Of a DNA stretch of 38,766 nucleotides, positions 8,352 to 15,169 are shown one piece after another. Position 1 is the stretch's first letter, and each line of letters opens with the position of its first letter. Both the position numbers and the translations under genes were made by a program. The notes beneath the pieces were generated by a model. It had not been told where the DNA came from, did no database searches, and worked only from the letters and a program-made list of their open reading frames with translations. Origin of the DNA: Paraburkholderia ginsengisoli NBRC 100965 (GTDB lineage: Bacteria; Pseudomonadota; Gammaproteobacteria; Burkholderiales; Burkholderiaceae); NCBI RefSeq assembly GCF_000739735.1, contig NZ_BBJF01000031.1, positions 1-38,766 on the forward strand. The letters are read 5' to 3'.

Positions 8352-8376
8352 AAAAAACCCGCCAGCGGCGGGTTTC
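8352..8376 (-). terminator. Rho-independent terminator of the parAB operon
   Basis: On the minus strand, about ten bases after the parB stop, a stem AACCCGCC / GGCGGGTT with a 3-base loop is followed by a run of six T. This is a canonical intrinsic terminator for parA-parB. Confidence 0.9.
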
Positions 8377-8383
8377 GAGACTG

Positions 8384-9358
8384 TCACTCGGAACGAATGG
8401 AGAACATCTTTCCTATATGTTCCCGAAGCTCGCTTTCCTGCTCCTCGGTCACTACACCTGCCTTGAATTTGAATGTCAACCCTTTGACGTCTTTGGTGAT
8501 GCTACCGGCTTGAATCTTCCCTGAAAAAATCTTCAAGATGCTTCGTCCACCCGCATCAGCGGTCGACAGGCCACGTGAGACTTGCGCGGTGATAGACGCG
8601 GCTACCTTAGTCTGGACGAGGTCACCGGATACAACGAGGGGCCACAAGTCCCTAACAGCTTTCAGTCCGGCGTCTCCTGTCTTCTTTAACACGTTGACGA
8701 TGTCTTGAGCCGAGTTCGCTGCCAGCAACCCCGGATTCAGGTCAAGGTCACGCTTGATGAAGTCCGGTAAATCGTCGAAGGCCAAGAGCCGGTAAAGGTC
8801 AGCGCGCGTCACGCCCATTACTTCGGCAAGTCGGGTCCGCTTCGGGAACTCCGTCTCCGCACGACGAACCGCAATCGCAATCTCATAGTCTGTCAGGTCG
8901 TCGCGAGTGACGTTTTCCATCAACGCCAAGGCCGCCATGTCCTGGTCAGTGCATTCAATAACAACCGCCCGGATATTTTCGAGATTGAGCAGCTTATGCG
9001 CACGCCAGCGCCGCTCCCCTGCAACCAGCTGGAAGGTGTCGCCGACACGGCGAACTGTAACTGCCTGCAGCAAGCCGACCTCCGAAATCGCTCTAGCCAA
9101 TTCGGACAGCTTCGCTTCATTGAATTGGCGGCGGGGCTGCCACGGATTAGGAACGATGAGACCGATATCAATCGCTGTCGCCAGCCCTTTCGACTCAAGC
9201 TCCTGAATCCGTAACTGGGCCGCAGCCAAGGCACTCGTGATGCCCGGCATAGTTTGTGGACCGCGGGCGCCCTTTTCCTTTTTGCTTTCGCCCTTAAAAT
9301 CCGCAGGCGTCGGCAGGTTGGCCGTCTTGGCCATTAGCTGTTCTCGGATATTGCTCAT
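8384..9358 (-). CDS. parB: ParB plasmid-partition protein
   Basis: A 324-residue ParB/Spo0J-type centromere-binding CTPase. The N-terminal ParB/Srx domain shows IVPNPWQPRRQF, then VGLLQAVTVRR and the CTP-binding signature AGERRWRAHK. A helix-turn-helix follows (TRLAEVMGVTRADLYRLLAF), and then a C-terminal dimerisation part. The ATG at 9358 overlaps the parA stop as ATGA, which indicates translational coupling; two upstream in-frame starts lie inside parA and are less likely. It acts with ParA and the palindromes at 8177 and 8237 to segregate the plasmid. The gene ends at a strong terminator. Confidence 0.95.
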   Translation of the reverse strand: MSNIREQLMAKTANLPTPADFKGESKKEKGARGPQTMPGITSALAAAQLRIQELESKGLATAIDIGLIVPNPWQPRRQFNEAKLSELARAISEVGLLQAVTVRRVGDTFQLVAGERRWRAHKLLNLENIRAVVIECTDQDMAALALMENVTRDDLTDYEIAIAVRRAETEFPKRTRLAEVMGVTRADLYRLLAFDDLPDFIKRDLDLNPGLLAANSAQDIVNVLKKTGDAGLKAVRDLWPLVVSGDLVQTKVAASITAQVSRGLSTADAGGRSILKIFSGKIQAGSITKDVKGLTFKFKAGVVTEEQESELREHIGKMFSIRSE

Positions 9359-10569
9359 GCTGCCGACTCCTTCCATGATTTGACAAACATGTCGTCCAGC
9401 CATTTAGCGTATTGAATCATCGGCTGCTTGACGCGCTGCAAGGACCTTGCCGTCGAATGAGTGCTGACTACATCCAGTGCCGTCGAGAACGAAAGTGCGC
9501 CGCCACTCATAACCGAGCTCGCCGGAATTTCAAAAGGGTCGAGCCATCGGCCGTAAGCACTTTGTGCCCATTGCCGTACTACCGGTGCCGAGGACGTCTT
9601 CCCGTAGTCCACTTTGGATAGCAGGATCGATATGCACTCGTACACCTTATTCTCTTCGTAGGGGAGGAAGTCTCCTGCAACGTCTGAGAACAAGCGCCAG
9701 AACGCGAGCGAGCTGATGAAGTCGAGGTTTTCAGGGATCATTGGCATGATGAGCGCGTCGGCCGCGAGGAGCGCGTTCAGATTCATGTACGACAGCGAGG
9801 GCGAGGTGTCTATCAGGATGTAATCATATTGCGTCCTGAGCGGCTCCAACCCTTGGCGCAAGACCGCCCAGAAGCGATACCCCTGAATCGTCTTCTGACG
9901 TGCGGGCAGCAGGAACTCAGCGCCATACAGGAACGTGTGACCTGGAATTATGTCGAGACCGTCCCAGTAAGTAGACTGAACCTTGGCGGCAAGGCCCCCC
10001 TCTACGTTCTGATCGTAGATATACGGCAGGACCGTATCTTCTCCCGAGACTTCCTTTTCTGCGTAGAGACCGCAAAGCTCCGATGCAGAAGCTTGCGGAT
10101 CGAGGTCGATAAGAAGAACCCGTCGACCAAGGAGAGTCAACGCCTGTGCAAGGCAGACCGTCGTAGTAGTCTTCGCTGATCCGCCCTTGAGCTGAGCGGT
10201 GGTCAGAACTTTGCCCTTGAACTCGCCGTCATTGTCGCTAAGCCGGGTCTGGTAGATGTCCGAGGCCATTTTTACCCACATGCGCACCTCAGGTAGTGTG
10301 AAGGTGCGGCTGCGGCCGTTGCCGTTCAGTGTTCCTGTCGGCAGCCCCGAGTCACCCTTCGTCACCAAATACTGAATCTGCTGCCGGGTGAGATTGCACA
10401 TTTCGGCCAGCTCGCTAATAGTGAAGAAGGGGGCAACTTTGCGCGGCCGCGGTGCAAGAATCTGCTCGCGAAGGTTGTCCGCGAAAGGTTCGAGCCCCTC
10501 AGCAAAGTCCGCCACTTCCCGAAGCGTGACCTTCCTGTCTTCCATCGGTAGGGTACCTACGTTAGCCAT
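9355..10569 (-). CDS. parA: ParA plasmid-partition ATPase (type Ia)
   Basis: A 404-residue ParA with an N-terminal DNA-binding extension of about 110 residues (helix-turn-helix FTISELAEMCNLTRQQIQYL at about 50-69). This is the P1/F type Ia arrangement, which lets it repress its own promoter. The deviant Walker A motif KGGSAKTTTT lies near 130-140, followed by LLIDLDPQAS (Walker A') and YDYILIDTSPSLSYMN (Walker B). It forms gradients on the nucleoid and moves ParB-parS complexes. The ATG at 10569 has GGAG upstream; an alternative ATG eight codons later lacks a good site. It is the first gene of parAB, facing away from the origin. Confidence 0.96.
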   Translation of the reverse strand: MANVGTLPMEDRKVTLREVADFAEGLEPFADNLREQILAPRPRKVAPFFTISELAEMCNLTRQQIQYLVTKGDSGLPTGTLNGNGRSRTFTLPEVRMWVKMASDIYQTRLSDNDGEFKGKVLTTAQLKGGSAKTTTTVCLAQALTLLGRRVLLIDLDPQASASELCGLYAEKEVSGEDTVLPYIYDQNVEGGLAAKVQSTYWDGLDIIPGHTFLYGAEFLLPARQKTIQGYRFWAVLRQGLEPLRTQYDYILIDTSPSLSYMNLNALLAADALIMPMIPENLDFISSLAFWRLFSDVAGDFLPYEENKVYECISILLSKVDYGKTSSAPVVRQWAQSAYGRWLDPFEIPASSVMSGGALSFSTALDVVSTHSTARSLQRVKQPMIQYAKWLDDMFVKSWKESAA

Positions 10570-10783
10570 TCTGCGCTTTCTCCGTGTTTTGACGTTGAAG
10601 CGCAGAATACACGAATACGCGTAAACAAGCTTGTATTAAGGCTAGCCTGCATACCTAACCGAGGGAAATAGGCCTAAATTGATGTTTGTTGAGTGTTTGC
10701 CGGGTGAATGGTCGGTCCGCGCGCGGCAGCACATTCTCGAATGCATAAACGCTTGTCGCTCAACTAACCATTTTGTGCCCTGG

Positions 10784-10797
10784 CACAAAAACCGTCC
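10784..10797 (-). repeat. Iteron (inverted copy)
   Basis: Reads GGACGGTTTTTGTG on the minus strand, identical to the copies at 11001 and 11022. It faces the copy at 10801. Confidence 0.75.
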
Positions 10798-10800
10798 CGA

Positions 10801-10814
10801 GGGTGCTTTTTGTG
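10801..10814 (+). repeat. Iteron copy
   Basis: Reads GGGTGCTTTTTGTG, identical to the copy at 11117. It lies three bases from the inverted copy, so the pair forms an inverted repeat that could be an operator or the replication 'handcuffing' site. Confidence 0.7.
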
Positions 10815-10991
10815 CGAACGGTGTTCCTCAGAAATTTCCACGCATTTTCAATAGGTTAGATACTCACAACAACCCGTGACGTGCGCTGATTTACGATTTT
10901 CAAGACAGTTGGTTTGTTTGGTTTTTGTAACCATAAACCCACCTGCATACAAGCAGACAACAAAAAACCTTTGCAAATCAACGGTTAGACC

Positions 10992-11000
10992 TGTGGATAG
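10992..11000 (+). promoter_or_regulatory. DnaA-box-like site
   Basis: TGTGGATAG differs by one base from the complement of the DnaA consensus TTATCCACA and abuts the iteron at 11001, as is usual in iteron plasmid origins. Confidence 0.55.
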
Positions 11001-11035
11001 GGACGGTTTTTGTGAAATGCAGGACGGTTTTTGTG
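11001..11035 (+). repeat. Two direct iterons with 21-bp period
   Basis: GGACGGTTTTTGTG occurs at 11001-11014 and 11022-11035. The 21-bp period equals two helical turns, so two initiator molecules would sit on the same face of the DNA. Confidence 0.8.
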
Positions 11036-11116
11036 CGCGCAGGAGCGCAAATTGGGCAGCATCCGGTGGAAATTGTGAAAAGGGGGGTGGAAGTTGTGAT
11101 GCACAGGCAGGGCACG

Positions 11117-11130
11117 GGGTGCTTTTTGTG
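11117..11130 (+). repeat. Iteron copy
   Basis: GGGTGCTTTTTGTG, identical to the copy at 10801. It lies just upstream of rep and may contribute to autoregulation. Confidence 0.7.
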
Positions 11131-11152
11131 CAGAGTGGCCCTTGGCGAACAG

Positions 11153-11166
11153 GGGTGGTTTTTGTG
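11153..11166 (+). repeat. Iteron copy nearest the rep gene
   Basis: GGGTGGTTTTTGTG, 52 bases before the rep start codon and directly followed by TTGACA, a perfect sigma-70 -35 word (about 11167-11172). Initiator bound here could block rep transcription. Confidence 0.65.
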
Positions 11167-11218
11167 TTGACACACTTTGTTCGACTGATAGAGTGCCGAG
11201 GATTAGAGAACTGAACGA

Positions 11219-12625
11219 ATGGAAAACCAAACCCTAACCGTCACGCCGCATCAGCTCGCCTTGGACATCTACGACGACATGTCCGCACAAGGCGCGGCCA
11301 TCTGCGAGTCGACGAGGGACATTGGCTTCCTGAGAAACAATATTTTCACCCGGGTGGGTGGATTAGGCATTGCCGCCCGCCGCGTGCTGGATGCTGCGTA
11401 CTTCATCGTTGCAACCAAGGCGCCGGATGAGCTGTTGGACGACAGGGTCTACACCTTCACAGCCGACTTGAACTATTTCAAATGGCTGATGCGCTACGAC
11501 AGCCGAAATCACAGCCACCTCATTGCGCAGATGAGCACGGCTGCCAAGGCGCGCGTGGAAGTCATGACGGCGCCGTCCATAGAGGAGATAACCGAGAAAG
11601 ATTCATGGGGGACCATCAGTCTTCTTGGCGACTGTTACATCGAACGCGGTGTAGTTTACATCTTGCTCTCCGGACGGGTCATCAAGTACGTCATTAGCCC
11701 TTACAAAGCACATTGGCTGAGCCTACGCGCGTCCACTGCTTTCTCTCTCTCCCTTTCGCGCGCCATCTACGACCGGCTTATTCCGTGCGAGGGGCACGGA
11801 GTGACGGAATGGTTTGCCTTCAAGGACGTCTTGGAGTGGCCGGGCAAGGTCGGCGAGTCGCGCAAGGAGGTCAAGGAATTCAAAAAGCGATTCCTCGAGC
11901 CCGCTATCGAACAGCTCAATGACCTCTCCGATTTCGATGTGAGCTGGGAACCCAACGCCGCGCGCATTGCTCCAGAGCAACTGAAAATCCGCTTCAGATT
12001 TACGAAGAAGCAGGGGGCCGACGCAGCACGTGCTGGCATCCAAGATTCGATGTACCTGGTCCTTCACAATGAATTTGCCTTCGACACGCCCGAATTCGAG
12101 CGACTCGCGAAGAATCGGGAAGTCTGGACTGACGAGCGCCTCGAACAGGCAATCGAATACACCCGGTTCAAGCTTAACGAAGGGAAGGTCACGGTCAGTC
12201 CAAAGGGCTATCTGTTTAAGGCTCTTGAAGGAAACTACCGCATCGGCGAAGCGGACCGAAGGATGGCGTCCATCAAGGCCAGGCAGATCGAGGACAACAC
12301 AAAGGAAAGCCACAGCCGGGACGCCGTGCAAGCAAAGATAGAAGCCAACATCCAAGCCCAGAATGAGGCCGCCAAGGCCAAGATGAGCGAAGAAATCAAG
12401 GTCGGTCGACAGTTCTTCGAGTCCACTGATAGCTTGGCGCAAAAGGAGCTTTGCAACTCCTTTGTTAGTCAACTCATTCCGCAGCGCCTCATTGAAAAGC
12501 AGGGCGTCTCCCGCGAGGCGCTGTGTCCCGACAACATCCTCACGGTGAATCGGGTAGTTGCAGACGCATTCTGTTCGCACGTGTTCGCGAAGATGAAGAA
12601 GGCGCGTGCACGCAACCAGTCCTGA
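11219..12625 (+). CDS. Replication initiator protein, Rep_3-like
   Basis: A 468-residue plasmid initiator. The N-terminal two-thirds match the paired winged-helix pattern of the Rep_3/RepB family: DLNYFKWLMRYDSRNHSHLIAQ, then WGTISLLGDCYIERGVVYILLSGRVIKYV, then SLSRAIYDRLIPCEGHGVTEWFAFKDVLEWPG. The C-terminal 150 residues are an extra charged helical tail (about 345-400) that short initiators lack. The protein should bind the iterons upstream to start replication and to repress itself. It is monocistronic, with a TTGACA -35 word upstream at 11167. The ribosome site before the ATG is weak. The superfamily call is firm; I do not assign an incompatibility group. Confidence 0.9.
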   Translation: MENQTLTVTPHQLALDIYDDMSAQGAAICESTRDIGFLRNNIFTRVGGLGIAARRVLDAAYFIVATKAPDELLDDRVYTFTADLNYFKWLMRYDSRNHSHLIAQMSTAAKARVEVMTAPSIEEITEKDSWGTISLLGDCYIERGVVYILLSGRVIKYVISPYKAHWLSLRASTAFSLSLSRAIYDRLIPCEGHGVTEWFAFKDVLEWPGKVGESRKEVKEFKKRFLEPAIEQLNDLSDFDVSWEPNAARIAPEQLKIRFRFTKKQGADAARAGIQDSMYLVLHNEFAFDTPEFERLAKNREVWTDERLEQAIEYTRFKLNEGKVTVSPKGYLFKALEGNYRIGEADRRMASIKARQIEDNTKESHSRDAVQAKIEANIQAQNEAAKAKMSEEIKVGRQFFESTDSLAQKELCNSFVSQLIPQRLIEKQGVSREALCPDNILTVNRVVADAFCSHVFAKMKKARARNQS

Positions 12626-12771
12626 TTGCGATAACCCACCTGCCTAGCGTCCAGCTCGCCGCCGTTGTTACGGTTGGCGGCCGTCGCGCAATAGAGCGCC
12701 AAGAAACGCAAGTCATCACAGGTCGCCGATGGCCTTCCTTCTGAAGTCGGATAGGCCAATATATTCGGTCC

Positions 12772-12801
12772 CCACGTCTGATAACGCCCATTATCAGACA
12801 A
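12772..12801. repeat. XerC/XerD-style inverted repeat (candidate recombination site)
   Basis: GTCTGATAA (12776-12784) and TTATCAGAC (12791-12799) are perfect complements around a 6-base spacer, CGCCCA. Arms that end in ATAA and begin in TTAT around a 6-bp centre are the architecture of dif and related tyrosine-recombinase core sites. It lies about 90 bases upstream of an operon that ends in a tyrosine recombinase. A 14-base half of it recurs at 4236. Confidence 0.6.
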
Positions 12802-12861
12802 GGCTTTAATGGGTAAAATGGCGATAAATCCCGCTACGCCGCCCTGCCAGCCGTGTTTTCC

Positions 12862-12875
12862 AAGGGTTTACCCTT
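12862..12875. promoter_or_regulatory. Short operator-like inverted repeat upstream of the AlbA_2 gene
   Basis: AAGGGT and ACCCTT flank TT, 17 bases before the start codon. Its position in the promoter or leader of the three-gene operon suggests a repressor site, but no regulator is identified. Confidence 0.4.
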
Positions 12876-12891
12876 AATCAGGAGCCTGCCC

Positions 12892-14073
12892 GTGATCCCC
12901 CGTGCCCGTCTCGACTCCGTCATCGAAGCCGATATTCAGGCCCTGATCGACCACGGCGTGCGCGAAAGCCGCACGCTCGACTACAAACGCGACTGGCCAG
13001 CCGACCGCGACGCGCGGATCGAGCTCGCCAAGGACGTGTGCGCGTTCGCCAATTCGCTCGGTGGCGACCTGGTGTTTGGCGTGCACGAGGACGACGGCGC
13101 GGCAGCCGCCATCGAGCCGCTGCAGCTAGTGAACCTTGATGCTGAACTGCTCACGCTGACCAACACGCTGCGCGACCTGCTCGAGCCGCGCGTGAGTGGC
13201 GGCCTGCATCCGCATCCGGTCCCGCTCGCCAGTGGTGGCCACGTGATTGTGCTGCGTGTGGCGCCGAGCCCCGGCGCGCCCCATCGCGTCACAAAGGACA
13301 ACCATTTCTACGCCCGCACCGCGGTCGGCAAGGAACCCATGGATATCCACGGCATCCGCAATGCGTTCGCGTTTTCCGGCTCGCTCGCCGACCGGACGCT
13401 CGAGTTCCGCAGCGATCGCATCGCGCAACTGTCGGCCGGGCAGGGATCGCGGCCGCTTCAGGATGGGCCGGTCTTTGCCTGTCACGTTGTACCGGTCTCG
13501 GCGATCACACGGCGCGACGCGCACGCCGTCGAGACACTGCTGCAAAGCGCAACGGTGCTCCAGGGTACTGCGCCTGCAGGCGTCGACGTCGGGCAGCCAG
13601 CCGTCGATTATGACGGCGTCGTCGTATCCGGCGGCCGCGATGGCCAAGGCCGTTACTCCAGCTATGTCCAGCTGTTCCGTAACGGCTGCATCGAAGTCGC
13701 GGCCATATGTGAGGTGGATGATCGCGGTGTCCCGCCGCATCCCACGCTGTACCCATTCAGGCCGGAGCATTCGCTAGTCCGGACAGGACTGCCACGTATC
13801 CTCGAAGCCCTCGCGACACTCGAAGTCAATGCGCCTGCCTATGTATTCGTCAGCTGGCTGAACGTCCATGGTATGCGCGTCTGTATCCAGCGGCAAAACC
13901 GGCTCGAAGGCTTTCCGGCACTGCCGGAACACCTGCGTCACATCATCGGCCCGCCGGTCTACCTGGAAGATTTCGAGGGCAACCCCGCCGAGGTGCTTGC
14001 GCCGGCGCTGGATGTCTTGTGGAATGCCGTCGGCGTTGCGCACACGCAGACAGATTTTGCGGCGGCCAACTGA
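12892..14073 (+). CDS. AlbA_2/Schlafen-type putative nucleic-acid-binding protein
   Basis: A 393-residue protein. Residues 10-150 match the AlbA_2 domain (formerly divergent AAA_4): ESRTLDYKRDW, then ELAKDVCAFANSLGGDLVFGV, and FYARTAVGKEPMD near the end. This domain is related to Schlafen cores and occurs in regulators and in some defence and mobile-element proteins. The C-terminal 230 residues are not recognised. The start chosen is the GTG at 12892, with GGAG seven bases upstream; the frame is open 13 codons further but with no ribosome site. It is the first gene of a tight operon with the TraB/GumN-like gene (22-base gap) and recombinase 2. Its biochemical role is unknown. Confidence 0.75.
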   Translation: MIPRARLDSVIEADIQALIDHGVRESRTLDYKRDWPADRDARIELAKDVCAFANSLGGDLVFGVHEDDGAAAAIEPLQLVNLDAELLTLTNTLRDLLEPRVSGGLHPHPVPLASGGHVIVLRVAPSPGAPHRVTKDNHFYARTAVGKEPMDIHGIRNAFAFSGSLADRTLEFRSDRIAQLSAGQGSRPLQDGPVFACHVVPVSAITRRDAHAVETLLQSATVLQGTAPAGVDVGQPAVDYDGVVVSGGRDGQGRYSSYVQLFRNGCIEVAAICEVDDRGVPPHPTLYPFRPEHSLVRTGLPRILEALATLEVNAPAYVFVSWLNVHGMRVCIQRQNRLEGFPALPEHLRHIIGPPVYLEDFEGNPAEVLAPALDVLWNAVGVAHTQTDFAAAN

Positions 14074-14095
14074 CGGCCCACATCCGGAGAGCTGC

Positions 14096-15154
14096 ATGCA
14101 CAAGTGGATCATGAAACTGGCCGGTATCCGGCAGCACCCAGAAAAGGGGGACGCGCGGGAGGAGGTGGGCACACGGGAAACGGCCCGCCAGATCCAGCCG
14201 TGGCACCCGCCCGTCCTGATCATCGCCGCAGCGCTCGCATGGCCCGCGGCTGCCAGTCCCGTACAGGCGGCGCCGCCCGGCAGGGCAGATGTCCCGATCA
14301 CCGTCCCAAACAAACCCGGCGCCGGCGTATGGGCGCTGTCGGTGACTGCGCCCACCGGGCAGAAAAACATTCTGATGGCCTCCATGCACGTTGCCGACCG
14401 GCATCTGCGGCAACCTGACCGGCGCGTCATCAGACAGGCCCGGGTGGTGGTCTACGAGCATCCCGGATTTGGCGACGGCACGGTCCCCGCCACGCCGTGG
14501 CGCAACGCGCTTGCGCCCGCCGATATCGAGGCTTTGCGCGAACATTTCACTTGCAAGCTGCCGTACCGCGACGACAAGCTGGTCGACAACGTGATCAGGT
14601 GGCACCTTGCCCAGCCCACCCCGGTTGCGGCTGAACAACTCGCCGCCGATGGGTGCGATTCGGTGGGGTATGAATCCCGCGACACGATCATCCAGCTGGC
14701 GCAGCAGCGCTACGGAATCACGCCCAAGTATCTTGAAACGGATAAGGAAGTCGTCGCACAGGAGAAGCGGGTGCCCTGGGACACCAGCGGCCGCGGCATC
14801 CACTTCGCGCTGTCGAACGATGCCGCGATCCTGCGGGCCGATGTGGTCGACGCGCTGAACGACGGCGATTACGCGAAGGTAGACAGGACCGTCCGGAACT
14901 CCCTGGCGGCCACCGGCATGGACTATGCGACGTTCTATAACCCGATGGTCCGTGAGCGCAACGCGGCCTGGATGCAGACCCTGCCGCCACTGCTCGATAC
15001 TGGCGGAGCGTTCGTGCTGGTCGGCGCCGAACACCTGCCTGGCCGCGACGGCCTGATCAGGCTCCTCAGGCAGCGCGGCTATATCGTGCAGCCCGTTCAA
15101 TTGCCCTCAGGGGCTGGCACCACGGCCGAGGCCTACGGCCCAGATCCGGATTAG
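14096..15154 (+). CDS. TraB/GumN (TIKI)-like protein with N-terminal membrane anchor
   Basis: A 352-residue protein. A hydrophobic segment near residues 42-61 (PVLIIAAALAWPAAASPVQA) could be a signal anchor, placing the rest in the periplasm. The C-terminus matches the TraB/GumN family: VRERNAAWMQTLPPLL, then FVLVGAEHLPGRDGLIRLL with the conserved histidine and a final RGYIVQPV strand. The N-terminal family histidine and ILMASMHVADRHL are also present. Eukaryotic TIKI relatives are metalloproteases; the bacterial function is largely unknown. GGAG precedes the ATG. It is the middle gene of the operon, which is an unusual place for this family. Confidence 0.8.
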   Translation: MHKWIMKLAGIRQHPEKGDAREEVGTRETARQIQPWHPPVLIIAAALAWPAAASPVQAAPPGRADVPITVPNKPGAGVWALSVTAPTGQKNILMASMHVADRHLRQPDRRVIRQARVVVYEHPGFGDGTVPATPWRNALAPADIEALREHFTCKLPYRDDKLVDNVIRWHLAQPTPVAAEQLAADGCDSVGYESRDTIIQLAQQRYGITPKYLETDKEVVAQEKRVPWDTSGRGIHFALSNDAAILRADVVDALNDGDYAKVDRTVRNSLAATGMDYATFYNPMVRERNAAWMQTLPPLLDTGGAFVLVGAEHLPGRDGLIRLLRQRGYIVQPVQLPSGAGTTAEAYGPDPD

Positions 15155-15169
15155 GCGCGGAATACTACG

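Larger units (their letters stand above)
10680..11218. other. Iteron-type replication origin (oriV) between parA and rep
   Basis: A gene-free stretch between the divergent parA and rep genes. It holds six copies of a 14-base iteron ending in TTTTTGTG and one DnaA-box-like site. A relatively AT-rich tract at about 10885-10985 could be the unwinding element. The adjacent Rep_3-like gene completes the picture of an iteron-controlled plasmid. The parA promoter should lie at 10570-10680, where AATACA and TGTATT words form a loose inverted repeat. Confidence 0.8.

Noticed and set aside
10784..11166. CRISPR array interpretation of the TTTTTGTG repeats
   Set aside because: The repeats are 14 bases, irregularly spaced and partly inverted, and lie next to a rep gene, so they are iterons. 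No cas gene is present.
13943..15100. 385-codon minus-strand frame opposite the TraB/GumN-like gene
   Set aside because: It is a shadow of the AlbA_2 and TraB/GumN genes, with no motif and shadow-like composition.
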